Source: an uncultured Lachnospiraceae bacterium (GTDB lineage Bacteria; Bacillota; Clostridia; Lachnospirales; Lachnospiraceae). Taken from it: a DNA stretch of 6,282 bases. A program made the translations under genes and the position numbers. This document shows, piece after piece, positions 1 through 5,293 of the stretch. The stretch is taken from assembly GCA_910577115.1 (NCBI GenBank), contig CAJTMC010000099.1, positions 1 through 6,282 of the forward strand, given 5' to 3'. Within the stretch, counting starts at the first letter, position 1; every line of letters starts with the position of its first letter. Under the pieces are notes generated by a model that was not told the DNA's origin, made no database searches, and worked only from the letters and a program-made list of their open reading frames with translations.

Positions 1-1
1 C

Positions 2-883
2 TACAACATCGCCGGCGTGCTCGACAACAGGCTGCGTAACGCTTACAACGCAAGAAAAAGGCAGAAGCTGAGAAACCGGAATACATGGAACAAGAAGAAC
101 AAGAGCCCGTGGAACAGCAGAAACCCAAGACCGACAGGAAGCAGGAGCCCGCAGTCACACTGCGGAAGACCGAAACCACTCAAGGGGATGCGCAATCCGA
201 AGCGGGGAATCAGCAGGAACCGCATATACCGCACACACATCGCACGCCCAAATGACAGGTTCAGGTTTAGAAGCTTCGTCAGGGATGTTGTTGCAGGCGC
301 AGTAATGGGCGGACTGTCAAGCGCGGCTTTCTATGGGGCTGGCAAGGCTGTTGAGGCGCTGAAGCGGGGTGTGAACCGAGAGAAGACGACAGATAGAAGG
401 TTACACGCTGTTAATAAAAATGGATTATATTCTGTTGGTCATTTGGCGCAAGGAAACAATACTTTTACAAGAGATGAGATTCTTGAACTGATAGAGGGAA
501 AGACTAGGCAGGCAACTAAAATTGCGAGGGCAATCAGAAATAAAAAGATTGAACTGAATTTTCTAGGCGATAAGTGGTTTGAAGAATATTTAGGAGTTGA
601 CAATAGTGTAAAGGGTGTCGCAATAGACAATAAGATTTATCTTAGAAAAAATTCTAATCAATTATTAAGTGATATAATTCATGAAGGAACACATGCCTTA
701 GATTATATTAACAAATTTGGTTTTAATGGATTATCTCAGTGGGCATGGGAGAAAAGGGCATATTTTTACGAACGTCAATTTCAAATATCTACTGGAATTG
801 AAGTAAATCATGCTACAATACATGATATGTTGATGCATATATGGATGAACTATAAGAATAATATTTATATGCCTTATAAATAA
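2..883 (+). CDS. Rhs protein C-terminus with HEGTH metallopeptidase toxin domain (5' partial)
   Basis: The frame is open to the left edge, so this is the 3' end of a larger Rhs gene; the GTG at 17 is internal to sequence shared with the fragment near 3600. In order it encodes a short conserved stretch (LDNRLRNAYNARKRQ), a very basic Arg/Asn/Pro linker (about 62-260), a glycine-rich hydrophobic segment (VVAGAVMGGLSSAAFYGAG, about 286-345), the shared seam AVEALKRG, and a variable toxin of about 170 residues. The toxin has HEGTHALDY (HEGTH codons 680-694), an HExxH zinc-binding motif, with WEKRAYFYERQF downstream whose Glu is a candidate third ligand. This suggests a zincin-type metallopeptidase toxin released from the Rhs shell; the substrate is unknown. 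Sequence is GC-rich up to about 372 and AT-rich after it, consistent with an exchanged tip. The immunity candidate follows within 20 bases. Rhs tip with zincin motif: confident. Enzyme activity: inferred. Confidence 0.88.
   Translation, partial: YNIAGVLDNRLRNAYNARKRQKLRNRNTWNKKNKSPWNSRNPRPTGSRSPQSHCGRPKPLKGMRNPKRGISRNRIYRTHIARPNDRFRFRSFVRDVVAGAVMGGLSSAAFYGAGKAVEALKRGVNREKTTDRRLHAVNKNGLYSVGHLAQGNNTFTRDEILELIEGKTRQATKIARAIRNKKIELNFLGDKWFEEYLGVDNSVKGVAIDNKIYLRKNSNQLLSDIIHEGTHALDYINKFGFNGLSQWAWEKRAYFYERQFQISTGIEVNHATIHDMLMHIWMNYKNNIYMPYK
62..372 (+). repeat. Shared Rhs linker/pre-toxin block, copy 1
   Basis: First of three near-identical coding blocks, matched at 1581-1891 and 3661-3980. It encodes the basic linker, the glycine-rich hydrophobic segment and the AVEALK seam. 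Identity stops where the toxin begins, so the block is a plausible homology for swapping tips. In copy 1 the shared sequence also continues upstream to the window edge, matching 3600-3660. Confidence 0.85.
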
Positions 884-891
884 AATATGTT

Positions 892-896
892 GGGAG
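892..896 (+). promoter_or_regulatory. Ribosome binding site deciding the immunity-1 start
   Basis: GGGAG lies 5 bases before the ATG at 902. The earlier in-frame ATG at 887 has no such site, so 902 is preferred. The paralogue at 5294 begins at the equivalent codon, which supports this choice. Confidence 0.6.
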
Positions 897-901
897 ATGT
901 A

Positions 902-1291
902 ATGGTGAATGAATTGATTACAGATATGCTGAAATATCATAGTAGTGAGGGAAGCATGGATACTTTGTTGGATGGTTATTATTTGGAAAGTGTGGATATG
1001 CAATCCTTTAATGTAATGATTATTGATGTGTTGTCTTGGCTTAGATTGGGGTATCAAAGGGAACTGTGGAAAAAGGAAAAAAAATATGTCAAACAAAAGC
1101 CTCTAGACATAAATTTGAAATATCCATGGTGCAAGATTTTGAAGGAACTAACTGAAACAAATGCTAGATTTCATAAATATTTTTTCATAACAGATAAAAA
1201 GTTTGATTTCAGAGAATCAGTAACTAATGAAGAACGAGTTAATGCAATGAAGCTGGTTTATGATAAATTTCCTAAAAAAATGATTACGTGA
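902..1291 (+). CDS. Probable immunity protein for toxin 1
   Basis: Small protein of 129 residues with no signal peptide or membrane segment, so probably cytoplasmic. I do not recognise the family. The immunity role is inferred from position: it starts 18 bases after the toxin stop codon, in the same direction, which is the standard toxin-immunity order in Rhs loci. A paralogue at 5294-5677 accompanies the paralogous toxin. From about residue 35 on (MIIDVLSWLRLGYQ, then YVKQKPLDINLKYPWCKI) the two are nearly identical; the first third differs. Rich in Lys, Glu and aromatic residues and AT-rich in base composition, like the toxin before it. The frame also has an ATG at 887, which would add five residues; the GGGAG site and the paralogue favour 902. 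Probably co-transcribed with the Rhs gene. Confidence 0.78.
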   Translation: MVNELITDMLKYHSSEGSMDTLLDGYYLESVDMQSFNVMIIDVLSWLRLGYQRELWKKEKKYVKQKPLDINLKYPWCKILKELTETNARFHKYFFITDKKFDFRESVTNEERVNAMKLVYDKFPKKMIT

Positions 1292-1361
1292 CCTGCAAAA
1301 GTGTATATAGCTGATATTGTTAAGTATTCAGAAACTGGTTATGAAATTAGAGGCATGAGTA

Positions 1362-1404
1362 AAATGGTACAAATCTGTCATGGAGTGATAGGTTTGTACC
1401 ATTT
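1362..1404 (+). terminator. Long hairpin after immunity gene 1, terminator-like
   Basis: AAATGGTACAAA (1362-1373) is perfectly complementary to TTTGTACCATTT (1393-1404). Pairing continues inward to give a 19-base-pair stem with two G-T pairs and a five-base loop (1381-1385). The right arm ends in ATTT, but a T-run is lacking because the next bases are GTGTGCC, read here as the start of an intron fragment. A rho-independent terminator interrupted by insertion would look like this. The hairpin lies about 70 bases after the immunity stop. Confidence 0.6.
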
Positions 1405-1488
1405 GTGTGCCTGGTAGACGCACGTTCTAACGGATGAAAGTCGTGTGTTCTGCAAGCTGTTATCAGCTGGCTAGTGTACTGACCGATT
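1405..1488 (+). mobile_element. Probable 5' remnant of a group IIC intron (domain I start)
   Basis: The sequence directly after the hairpin begins GTGTGCCTGG, matching the GUGYG 5' end of bacterial group II introns. GTGTG can pair with CGCAC at 1418-1422, and TCTAACGGATGAAAGTC follows, resembling from memory the first domain of class C introns such as that of Oceanobacillus iheyensis. Class C introns are known to insert just 3' of terminator hairpins, which is exactly this position. I see no reverse transcriptase and no domain V before the next Rhs tip at 1581, so it would be a truncated remnant. The right end is approximate. Motif and location agree, but no covariance search was possible. 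Confidence 0.5.
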
Positions 1489-1580
1489 TATATTTAGCCA
1501 AATAATCCTTCCATATATTGCTCCCCCATGTTACGCTAAAAAGAAAAGGCGGTGGCAATTATGGCAAGACCTAAAACTTA
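1489..1580 (+). other. Unassigned stretch with an orphan translation start
   Basis: No gene is visible between the intron-like remnant and the second Rhs tip. A ribosome-binding-like GGCGG precedes an ATG at 1561, which opens a reading frame of only nine codons (MARPKTYRS, stop at 1588-1590) because it runs out of frame into the Rhs linker starting at 1581. In the Rhs frame there is a stop at 1572-1574, so this start cannot drive tip 2. It may be the beginning of another gene cut off by the recombination that placed the tip here. Confidence 0.35.
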
Positions 1581-1891
1581 CAGAAGCTGAGAAACCGGAA
1601 TACATGGAATAAGAAGAACAAGAACCCGTGGAACAGCAGAAACCCGAGACTGACAGGAAGCAGAAGCCCACAGTCGCACTGCGGAAGACCGAAACCGCTC
1701 AAGGGGATGCGTAATCCGAAGCGGAGAAGCAACAGAAACCGCATATACCGCACACATATCGCACGCCCGAATGACAGGTTCAGGATCAAGAGCTTTGTCA
1801 GGGATGTTGTTGCAGGCGCAGTGATGGGCGGACTGGCGAGTGCGTCTTTCTACGGGGCTGGCAAGGCTGTTGAGGCGCTGAAGCGGGGTGT
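1581..1891 (+). repeat. Shared Rhs linker/pre-toxin block, copy 2
   Basis: Matches 62-372 with the same length and only scattered differences, and 3661-3980 apart from a nine-base difference. Homology to the other tips begins abruptly at CAGAAGCTGAG, right after a stop in the Rhs frame, and ends at GAAGCGGGGTGT, after which the toxin is unrelated to the other two. Confidence 0.85.
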
Positions 1892-2342
1892 AACAAATAC
1901 ACCTGCGGGGCTTTACTTACATCAAGTAGATGATTCTACGAGATTGAATGAAATGAGTATTATGAAAGCACTTAGGGAAAGTGGCAGTGTAGAAGGAGCA
2001 ACAACGGCAAAGCTAATAAAACGTAAAAAAGTTGTTTATGTTATAAAAGAGGCTCATTTTGACGGACGTGGAGGTAGTTATTTTCCTCATTCGAGAAATA
2101 TCGTATTGTATCGAAGAGTTAAACTTCCAACAGGTGAATGGCGTTACCAGTCAGCAGAGTCGGCAGCAGCTTTTTTGGCTCATGAGACAAAACATTGGAT
2201 TGATAAAAAGGTTTTGACTAAAACGGATGAATTTAATGCATATATGTGGCAAAATGCTGTATTGAAGCCGACAAATAGATTTAAAGTTGCTGAAATTTGG
2301 AATGTATTGAACACTCATCCTGCATATAAGCATTTAAAATAA
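1707..2342 (+). CDS. Orphan Rhs tip with HETKH metallopeptidase-like toxin domain
   Basis: The Rhs-homologous frame is open from 1575; 1707 is only the first ATG, lies inside the linker and has no usable ribosome binding site (GGGG abuts it). This is best read as a displaced, probably untranslated tip. Residues 1-30 are basic linker, 31-59 the glycine-rich hydrophobic segment and seam, and about 62-211 a toxin unrelated in sequence to the other two. The toxin carries AAAFLAHETKHWIDKK (HETKH 159-163, codons 2181-2195), an HExxH zinc motif, followed by TKTDEFNAYMWQ, where Glu175 is a candidate third ligand. This pattern suggests a second, different zincin toxin. No immunity gene is directly adjacent; the candidate starts 190 bases downstream. 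Toxin identity by motif is good; activity and expression are inferred. If recombined onto an Rhs core it would be in frame. Confidence 0.75.
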   Translation: MRNPKRRSNRNRIYRTHIARPNDRFRIKSFVRDVVAGAVMGGLASASFYGAGKAVEALKRGVTNTPAGLYLHQVDDSTRLNEMSIMKALRESGSVEGATTAKLIKRKKVVYVIKEAHFDGRGGSYFPHSRNIVLYRRVKLPTGEWRYQSAESAAAFLAHETKHWIDKKVLTKTDEFNAYMWQNAVLKPTNRFKVAEIWNVLNTHPAYKHLK

Positions 2343-2426
2343 CAAATTATGACATGATATTTAAAGTAGTTATATAAGTAGTTGAAAATATAATATTGAT
2401 TAGTGGACAGTACAAAGTTGAAAAAA

Positions 2427-2468
2427 AGAGGCAAACACTTTACGTAAAATACTAGAGTGTTTGCTTCA
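2427..2468 (-). terminator. Hairpin between toxin 2 and immunity 2; terminator-like on the minus strand
   Basis: GCAAACACT (2431-2439) pairs perfectly with AGTGTTTGC (2456-2464). The stem extends to GAG/TTC with one G-T pair, with a 16-base loop containing TTTACGTAAA. The A-run just left of it (2421-2427) becomes a T-run on the minus strand, so it would work as a rho-independent terminator for leftward transcription. On the plus strand no T-run follows, but the hairpin could still weaken read-through from toxin to immunity gene. No leftward gene is seen nearby. Confidence 0.5.
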
Positions 2469-2521
2469 AATGTTATGAAATTTTCGGAGATGTGTGTAGA
2501 AAAAATTTGTTTTTAAGAAGT

Positions 2522-2526
2522 AGAGG
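2522..2526 (+). promoter_or_regulatory. Ribosome binding site for the gene at 2533
   Basis: AGAGG sits six bases before the ATG at 2533 and supports that start over the out-of-frame ATG at 2528. Confidence 0.5.
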
Positions 2527-2532
2527 TATGGT

Positions 2533-2880
2533 ATGAAAGATAACAATAAGCTTTTATATGAGATAGATGAAGCGCTCCCAGAGCCTTCTTTTGCAGACCT
2601 TTATAGTTTTTTGACTGAAAGGGGATATGCTAAATTGATAGTGCGATGGAGAAAAGATATTTCAAAAAATGAACAAATAATGCAATTAAGAAAATTATGT
2701 TCCGATTTAAAAAAATACTCTATAGGGGAATTATTTACTAGAGCGAAAGAAAAAGAAGATGAATGGGAGCTTATTACAATGGGTTATGCTGAAGCTGTAG
2801 ATGTTGCAGAAAAGGCTAAAGAATTGGGTTTAAAAATTGAAGTACAAAGGTTGCAAAAAATAAATGATGATATTGAGTAA
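2533..2880 (+). CDS. Probable immunity protein for toxin 2
   Basis: A 115-residue protein with no signal peptide or membrane segment, rich in Lys, Glu and Leu and likely mostly helical (for example the stretch around EKAKELGLKIEVQRLQKINDD at the end). I do not recognise the family and it has no similarity to the other two immunity candidates. The role is inferred from position: it is the only credible gene after toxin 2, in the same direction and of typical immunity size. It has its own ribosome binding site and a 190-base leader containing a hairpin and AT-rich, promoter-like sequence (a TATAAT at 2389-2394 without a good -35 box). It may therefore be transcribed independently of the silent tip. 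Acidic N-terminal half (YEIDEALPEPSFADLY). Gene call strong, function moderate. Confidence 0.7.
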   Translation: MKDNNKLLYEIDEALPEPSFADLYSFLTERGYAKLIVRWRKDISKNEQIMQLRKLCSDLKKYSIGELFTRAKEKEDEWELITMGYAEAVDVAEKAKELGLKIEVQRLQKINDDIE

Positions 2881-2950
2881 AAGTACATAGTAATACAATA
2901 TAGTAGCTGTATGGTGTTAATTTGTGATGACAATTATATGGTTTGATATT

Positions 2951-2985
2951 CACCTTCGTAGGTTCGGTGCTGTCACATATGGGGA
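2951..2985 (+). pseudogene. Frameshifted upstream end of the third Rhs fragment
   Basis: In the frame one base off from the gene that follows, this stretch reads LRRFGAVTYGE, which resembles the run-up to the last YD repeat of Rhs proteins. The following frame (from ATG 2986) picks up as MPKTVCDDTGIASGLRF. A single-base loss or gain near 2984-2988 would join them. Upstream of about 2950 Rhs likeness is lost, so the fragment is truncated at the 5' end as well. Confidence 0.35.
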
Positions 2986-4488
2986 ATGCCGAAGACGGTA
3001 TGTGATGACACCGGTATTGCGTCAGGGCTCCGTTTTACGACTTATGATTATGACTCCGTACTGGGTAAGCACTTCGCATATGCGAGAATGTATGACCCGT
3101 CACAGGGAAGGATGCTCGGAATCGATCCCGTGAAGAGGGGGCTGAACGGGTATGCGTACTGTGACAACGACCCTGCAAACCAGACCGACCCGACAGGAGA
3201 GGTCGCAAACGTCGTCATCGGCGGAATCGCGGGCGCAGTCATCGGCGGTGCATTTGGATTCGCAGGCTCGGCGCTGTCACAGATGGCGGAAGGACACGGC
3301 TTCAATGCAAGAAAGGCATGGGGTGCGGCGGCAAACGGCGCAATCGTCGGTGCGGCAAGGGGCGCGCTCATCGGCTCGGGAGCAGGAATCCCACTGGCAT
3401 TCGGCGTAGACTTCGCGGCAGGAATGGCAGGAAGCCTTGCGGAGCAGAAGATCAGCGGGGCACGCATAGCACCCGTACGCGCGGCAGTTGACGGGGCATT
3501 CAATGCGGCAGGCGGAAGGCTGTACGGCACAAGTCCTTTGAAAAACGTTAAGAACGCCTTTATGAGGGGCGCGCTTGAGGGTGCAGTCAAGGGCGGAGCT
3601 TACAATATCGCCGACGTGCTCGACAACAGGCTGCGCAACGCTTATAATGCAAGAAAACGGCAGAAGCTGAGAACCATAAGAAGACGGAATACATGGAATA
3701 AGAAGAACAAGAACCCGTGGAACAGCAGAAATCCGAGACCGACAGGAAGCAGGAGCCCACAGTCGCACTGCGGAAGATCGAAACCGCTCAAGGGGATGCG
3801 AAATCCGAAGCGGAGAAGCAGCAGAAACCGCATATACCGCACACACATCGCACGCCCGAATGACAGGTTTAGGATCAAGAGCTTTGTCAGGGATGTTGTT
3901 GCAGGTGCAGTGATGGGCGGACTGGCGAGTGCTTCTTTCTATGGAGCTGGTAAGGCTGTTGAGGCGCTGAAGCAGGGGTTGAACCGAGAGAAGCCGATAG
4001 ATAGGAGAATACACTCTGCTAACAAGAATAGATTATATTCTATTGGTTATTTGGCACAAGGAACCAGTACTTTTACAAGAGATGAGATTCCCGGACTGAT
4101 AGAGGGAAAAACTAGGCAGGCAACTAAAATTGCGAGGGCAATTAGAAATAATGATATTAAGTTGAATTTTTTGGGCGATAAGTATTTTGAAGAATACTTA
4201 GGAGAGAAAAGTACTGTAACTGCTGTTGCAAAAGGAAGAAATATCTATGTTAGAAAAGATTCTAACCACATATTGAGCGATATAATCCATGAGGGAACGC
4301 ATGCATTAGATTATATGGAAAGATATGGTGTGAACGGATTATCACGATGGTCATGGGAAAAAAGGGCATACTTTTATGAGCGTCAATTTCAAATAGCTAC
4401 AGGAAATAATATTGATTATGTCACAATAAATGATATGTTAATACATATATGGATGAATTATCCAAACGAGATTTATAACCCATATTAA
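2986..4488 (+). CDS. Rhs C-terminal fragment with HEGTH metallopeptidase toxin (paralogue of toxin 1)
   Basis: 500 residues from the first ATG, far shorter than a full Rhs protein (usually well over 1000), and with no ribosome binding site at this start (GGGG one base away), so likely a 5'-truncated orphan. Residues 15-72 are the end of the Rhs core (YDYDSVLGKHFAYARMYDPS, then GRMLGIDPVKRGLNGY, ending DPTGE). Residues 76-153 are hydrophobic and rich in Gly/Ala, with GxxxG-type spacing, perhaps for membrane passage. The region from about 180 to 220 is shared with tip 1; 221-295 is the basic linker; 303-330 the hydrophobic segment and AVEALK seam; 333-500 the toxin. HEGTH is at 435-439 (codons 4288-4302) with WEKRAYFYERQF at 457-468. 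The toxin closely resembles toxin 1 but differs most at about 405-425 and in the last 30 residues. The core is GC-rich, the toxin AT-rich. No immunity gene is adjacent; the paralogous one lies at 5294. Confidence 0.85.
   Translation: MPKTVCDDTGIASGLRFTTYDYDSVLGKHFAYARMYDPSQGRMLGIDPVKRGLNGYAYCDNDPANQTDPTGEVANVVIGGIAGAVIGGAFGFAGSALSQMAEGHGFNARKAWGAAANGAIVGAARGALIGSGAGIPLAFGVDFAAGMAGSLAEQKISGARIAPVRAAVDGAFNAAGGRLYGTSPLKNVKNAFMRGALEGAVKGGAYNIADVLDNRLRNAYNARKRQKLRTIRRRNTWNKKNKNPWNSRNPRPTGSRSPQSHCGRSKPLKGMRNPKRRSSRNRIYRTHIARPNDRFRIKSFVRDVVAGAVMGGLASASFYGAGKAVEALKQGLNREKPIDRRIHSANKNRLYSIGYLAQGTSTFTRDEIPGLIEGKTRQATKIARAIRNNDIKLNFLGDKYFEEYLGEKSTVTAVAKGRNIYVRKDSNHILSDIIHEGTHALDYMERYGVNGLSRWSWEKRAYFYERQFQIATGNNIDYVTINDMLIHIWMNYPNEIYNPY
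3661..3980 (+). repeat. Shared Rhs linker/pre-toxin block, copy 3
   Basis: Matches copies 1 and 2, with nine extra bases near 3674-3682 that add three residues in frame. It ends at the same seam, after AVEALK. Its upstream flank (3600-3660) also matches the left edge of the window, which copy 2 lacks. Confidence 0.85.
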
Positions 4489-4543
4489 TTATTGTGATTG
4501 GTAGTTCCTAAATAATTTAAGAAATTTATTTTATTATAAGTTT

Positions 4544-4686
4544 ATGAAAGCGTCAAAAGTAGTATTTGCTTGGTACAATATTATACAATAAATTGCTAGC
4601 ATCATAAGTTTTTTAACTTGATATGACGCAATATATTAAGTAGAATTGTACAACATAATTGAAAGATGCACTTTTGGCGCTTTTAT
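4544..4686. repeat. 143-base imperfect palindrome
   Basis: The outer arms 4544-4560 and 4670-4686 pair over 17 consecutive positions with two G-T pairs (core AAAGCGTCAAAAGT against ACTTTTGGCGCTTT). Further in, GTACAAT (4573-4579) pairs with ATTGTAC (4645-4651), AATTGC-like arms pair at 4592-4596 and 4628-4632, and the tip is AAGTT-TTTT-AACTT (4606-4619). The whole unit folds into one long hairpin with internal loops. It lies in the gene-free gap after toxin 3. It could be a miniature inverted-repeat element, a structured RNA or a complex terminator; I saw no clear target-site duplication. The TTTAT found at both ends overlaps the arms and proves little. Confidence 0.65.
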
Positions 4687-4691
4687 CTTAA

Positions 4692-5051
4692 ATTTGCAGA
4701 ATCGACAGCCTAACACAAACAGATTTAGTGACGCTCATAAGGCTATCACAAACAGTTTCTAAATCAGTAAGAAATTTCTGTTTGAAACGAGTAATCAAGG
4801 AAGCATATTGGGGATTTTGCCAAATCTGCAAAAATTCCGAAAAGATTTTCGGGTAGTGGAGAAAAGTCAACAGAAGATGGTTGGTAGGGTCGGAAAAACA
4901 CACTGAATGAGCAGAACTCAAAGGAAAACTTTTAAAAGATATTTATGAGTCTGCTAGTTCGCGCATAGAAATGGTTATAAAAAGTAACGGGATTTATTTT
5001 ATCAGGATTGATAAGTTCTTCTATAAGAGAAGAAAAGTAGACTTGCCGTAA
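4692..5051 (+). pseudogene. Possible decayed reading frame in the toxin 3-immunity 3 gap
   Basis: No intact gene lies here. One plus-strand frame reads through 4692-5051 with only two internal stops (TAG at 4854, TGA at 4908). Its last piece (LLKDIYESASSRIEMVIKSN and onward, to a TAA at 5049) looks protein-like. There is no start with a ribosome binding site. A 77-codon minus-strand frame (4688-4921, start TTG) overlaps it and is equally unproven. Neither is recognised. The region may be a dead immunity or mobile-element gene, or plain AT-rich spacer. Confidence 0.2.
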
Positions 5052-5193
5052 GTGAAATTTTTTTGGCAGTTCTGAAAAATATCTGCAAAAAAAGTTGTTT
5101 ATATGGCATCATAATTATCAGAATAACTCTTTTCTAGGTAATTGGTTAATGGTTTATAATCAACGCTATTGTACCATATCTAGTGCAGAATTA

Positions 5194-5221
5194 TTTACTT
5201 TTTAGTAACTAAAAATATTAT
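5194..5221 (+). promoter_or_regulatory. Possible promoter for immunity gene 3
   Basis: TTTACT (5194-5199, four of six to the -35 consensus) and TATTAT (5216-5221, five of six to the -10 consensus) are 16 bases apart. Transcription would start about 65 bases before the GTG at 5294. This fits an immunity gene cut off from its toxin and needing its own promoter. Such matches are common in AT-rich DNA. Confidence 0.35.
5199..5215. repeat. Perfect palindrome within the promoter spacer
   Basis: TTTTTAG and CTAAAAA flank TAA. The palindrome fills the spacer between the proposed -35 and -10 boxes, a typical place for an operator. It may be chance in AT-rich sequence. Confidence 0.35.
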
Positions 5222-5277
5222 ATTTGTGTAGATTGTGGCTTTTTTCAAATGTTTAAACAATATAATAATATTCGAAT

Positions 5278-5283
5278 AGGAGG
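5278..5283 (+). promoter_or_regulatory. Strong ribosome binding site deciding the immunity-3 start
   Basis: AGGAGG, followed by more G residues to 5287, sits six to ten bases before the GTG at 5294. The earlier in-frame ATG at 5249 has no such site, so the GTG is preferred. Confidence 0.65.
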
Positions 5284-5293
5284 GGGGATATCA

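Noticed and set aside
43..240. Open minus-strand frames over the basic linker in all three copies (also 1571-1789 and 3642-3878)
   Set aside because: They are antisense to the repeated Rhs linker and give Leu/Phe-rich shadow sequence; they recur only because the block is repeated.
731..1096. Minus-strand frame of 121 codons over the toxin 1-immunity 1 junction
   Set aside because: It crosses two well-supported plus-strand genes and has no recognisable domain or binding site.
1364..1404. The hairpin as a repeat of a CRISPR array or an integron-type recombination site
   Set aside because: It occurs once, without spacers or an integrase gene, and its place after a gene fits a terminator better.
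2924..3133. Plus-strand frame from GTG 2924 as a separate small gene
   Set aside because: It overlaps the Rhs core in the wrong frame; only its first part looks Rhs-like, so it is better explained as the far side of a frameshift.
3048..4014. Long minus-strand frames opposite the Rhs core and linker
   Set aside because: They are shadows of the GC-rich Rhs coding strand, which has clear Rhs motifs.
4688..4921. Minus-strand frame of 77 codons in the gap after toxin 3
   Set aside because: The start is a TTG with no ribosome binding site, there is no recognisable domain, and an equally long broken frame exists on the other strand; not called as a gene.
5249..5293. ATG 5249 as the start of immunity 3
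   Set aside because: No ribosome binding site precedes it, and the paralogue has no matching extension; the AGGAGG site points to GTG 5294.
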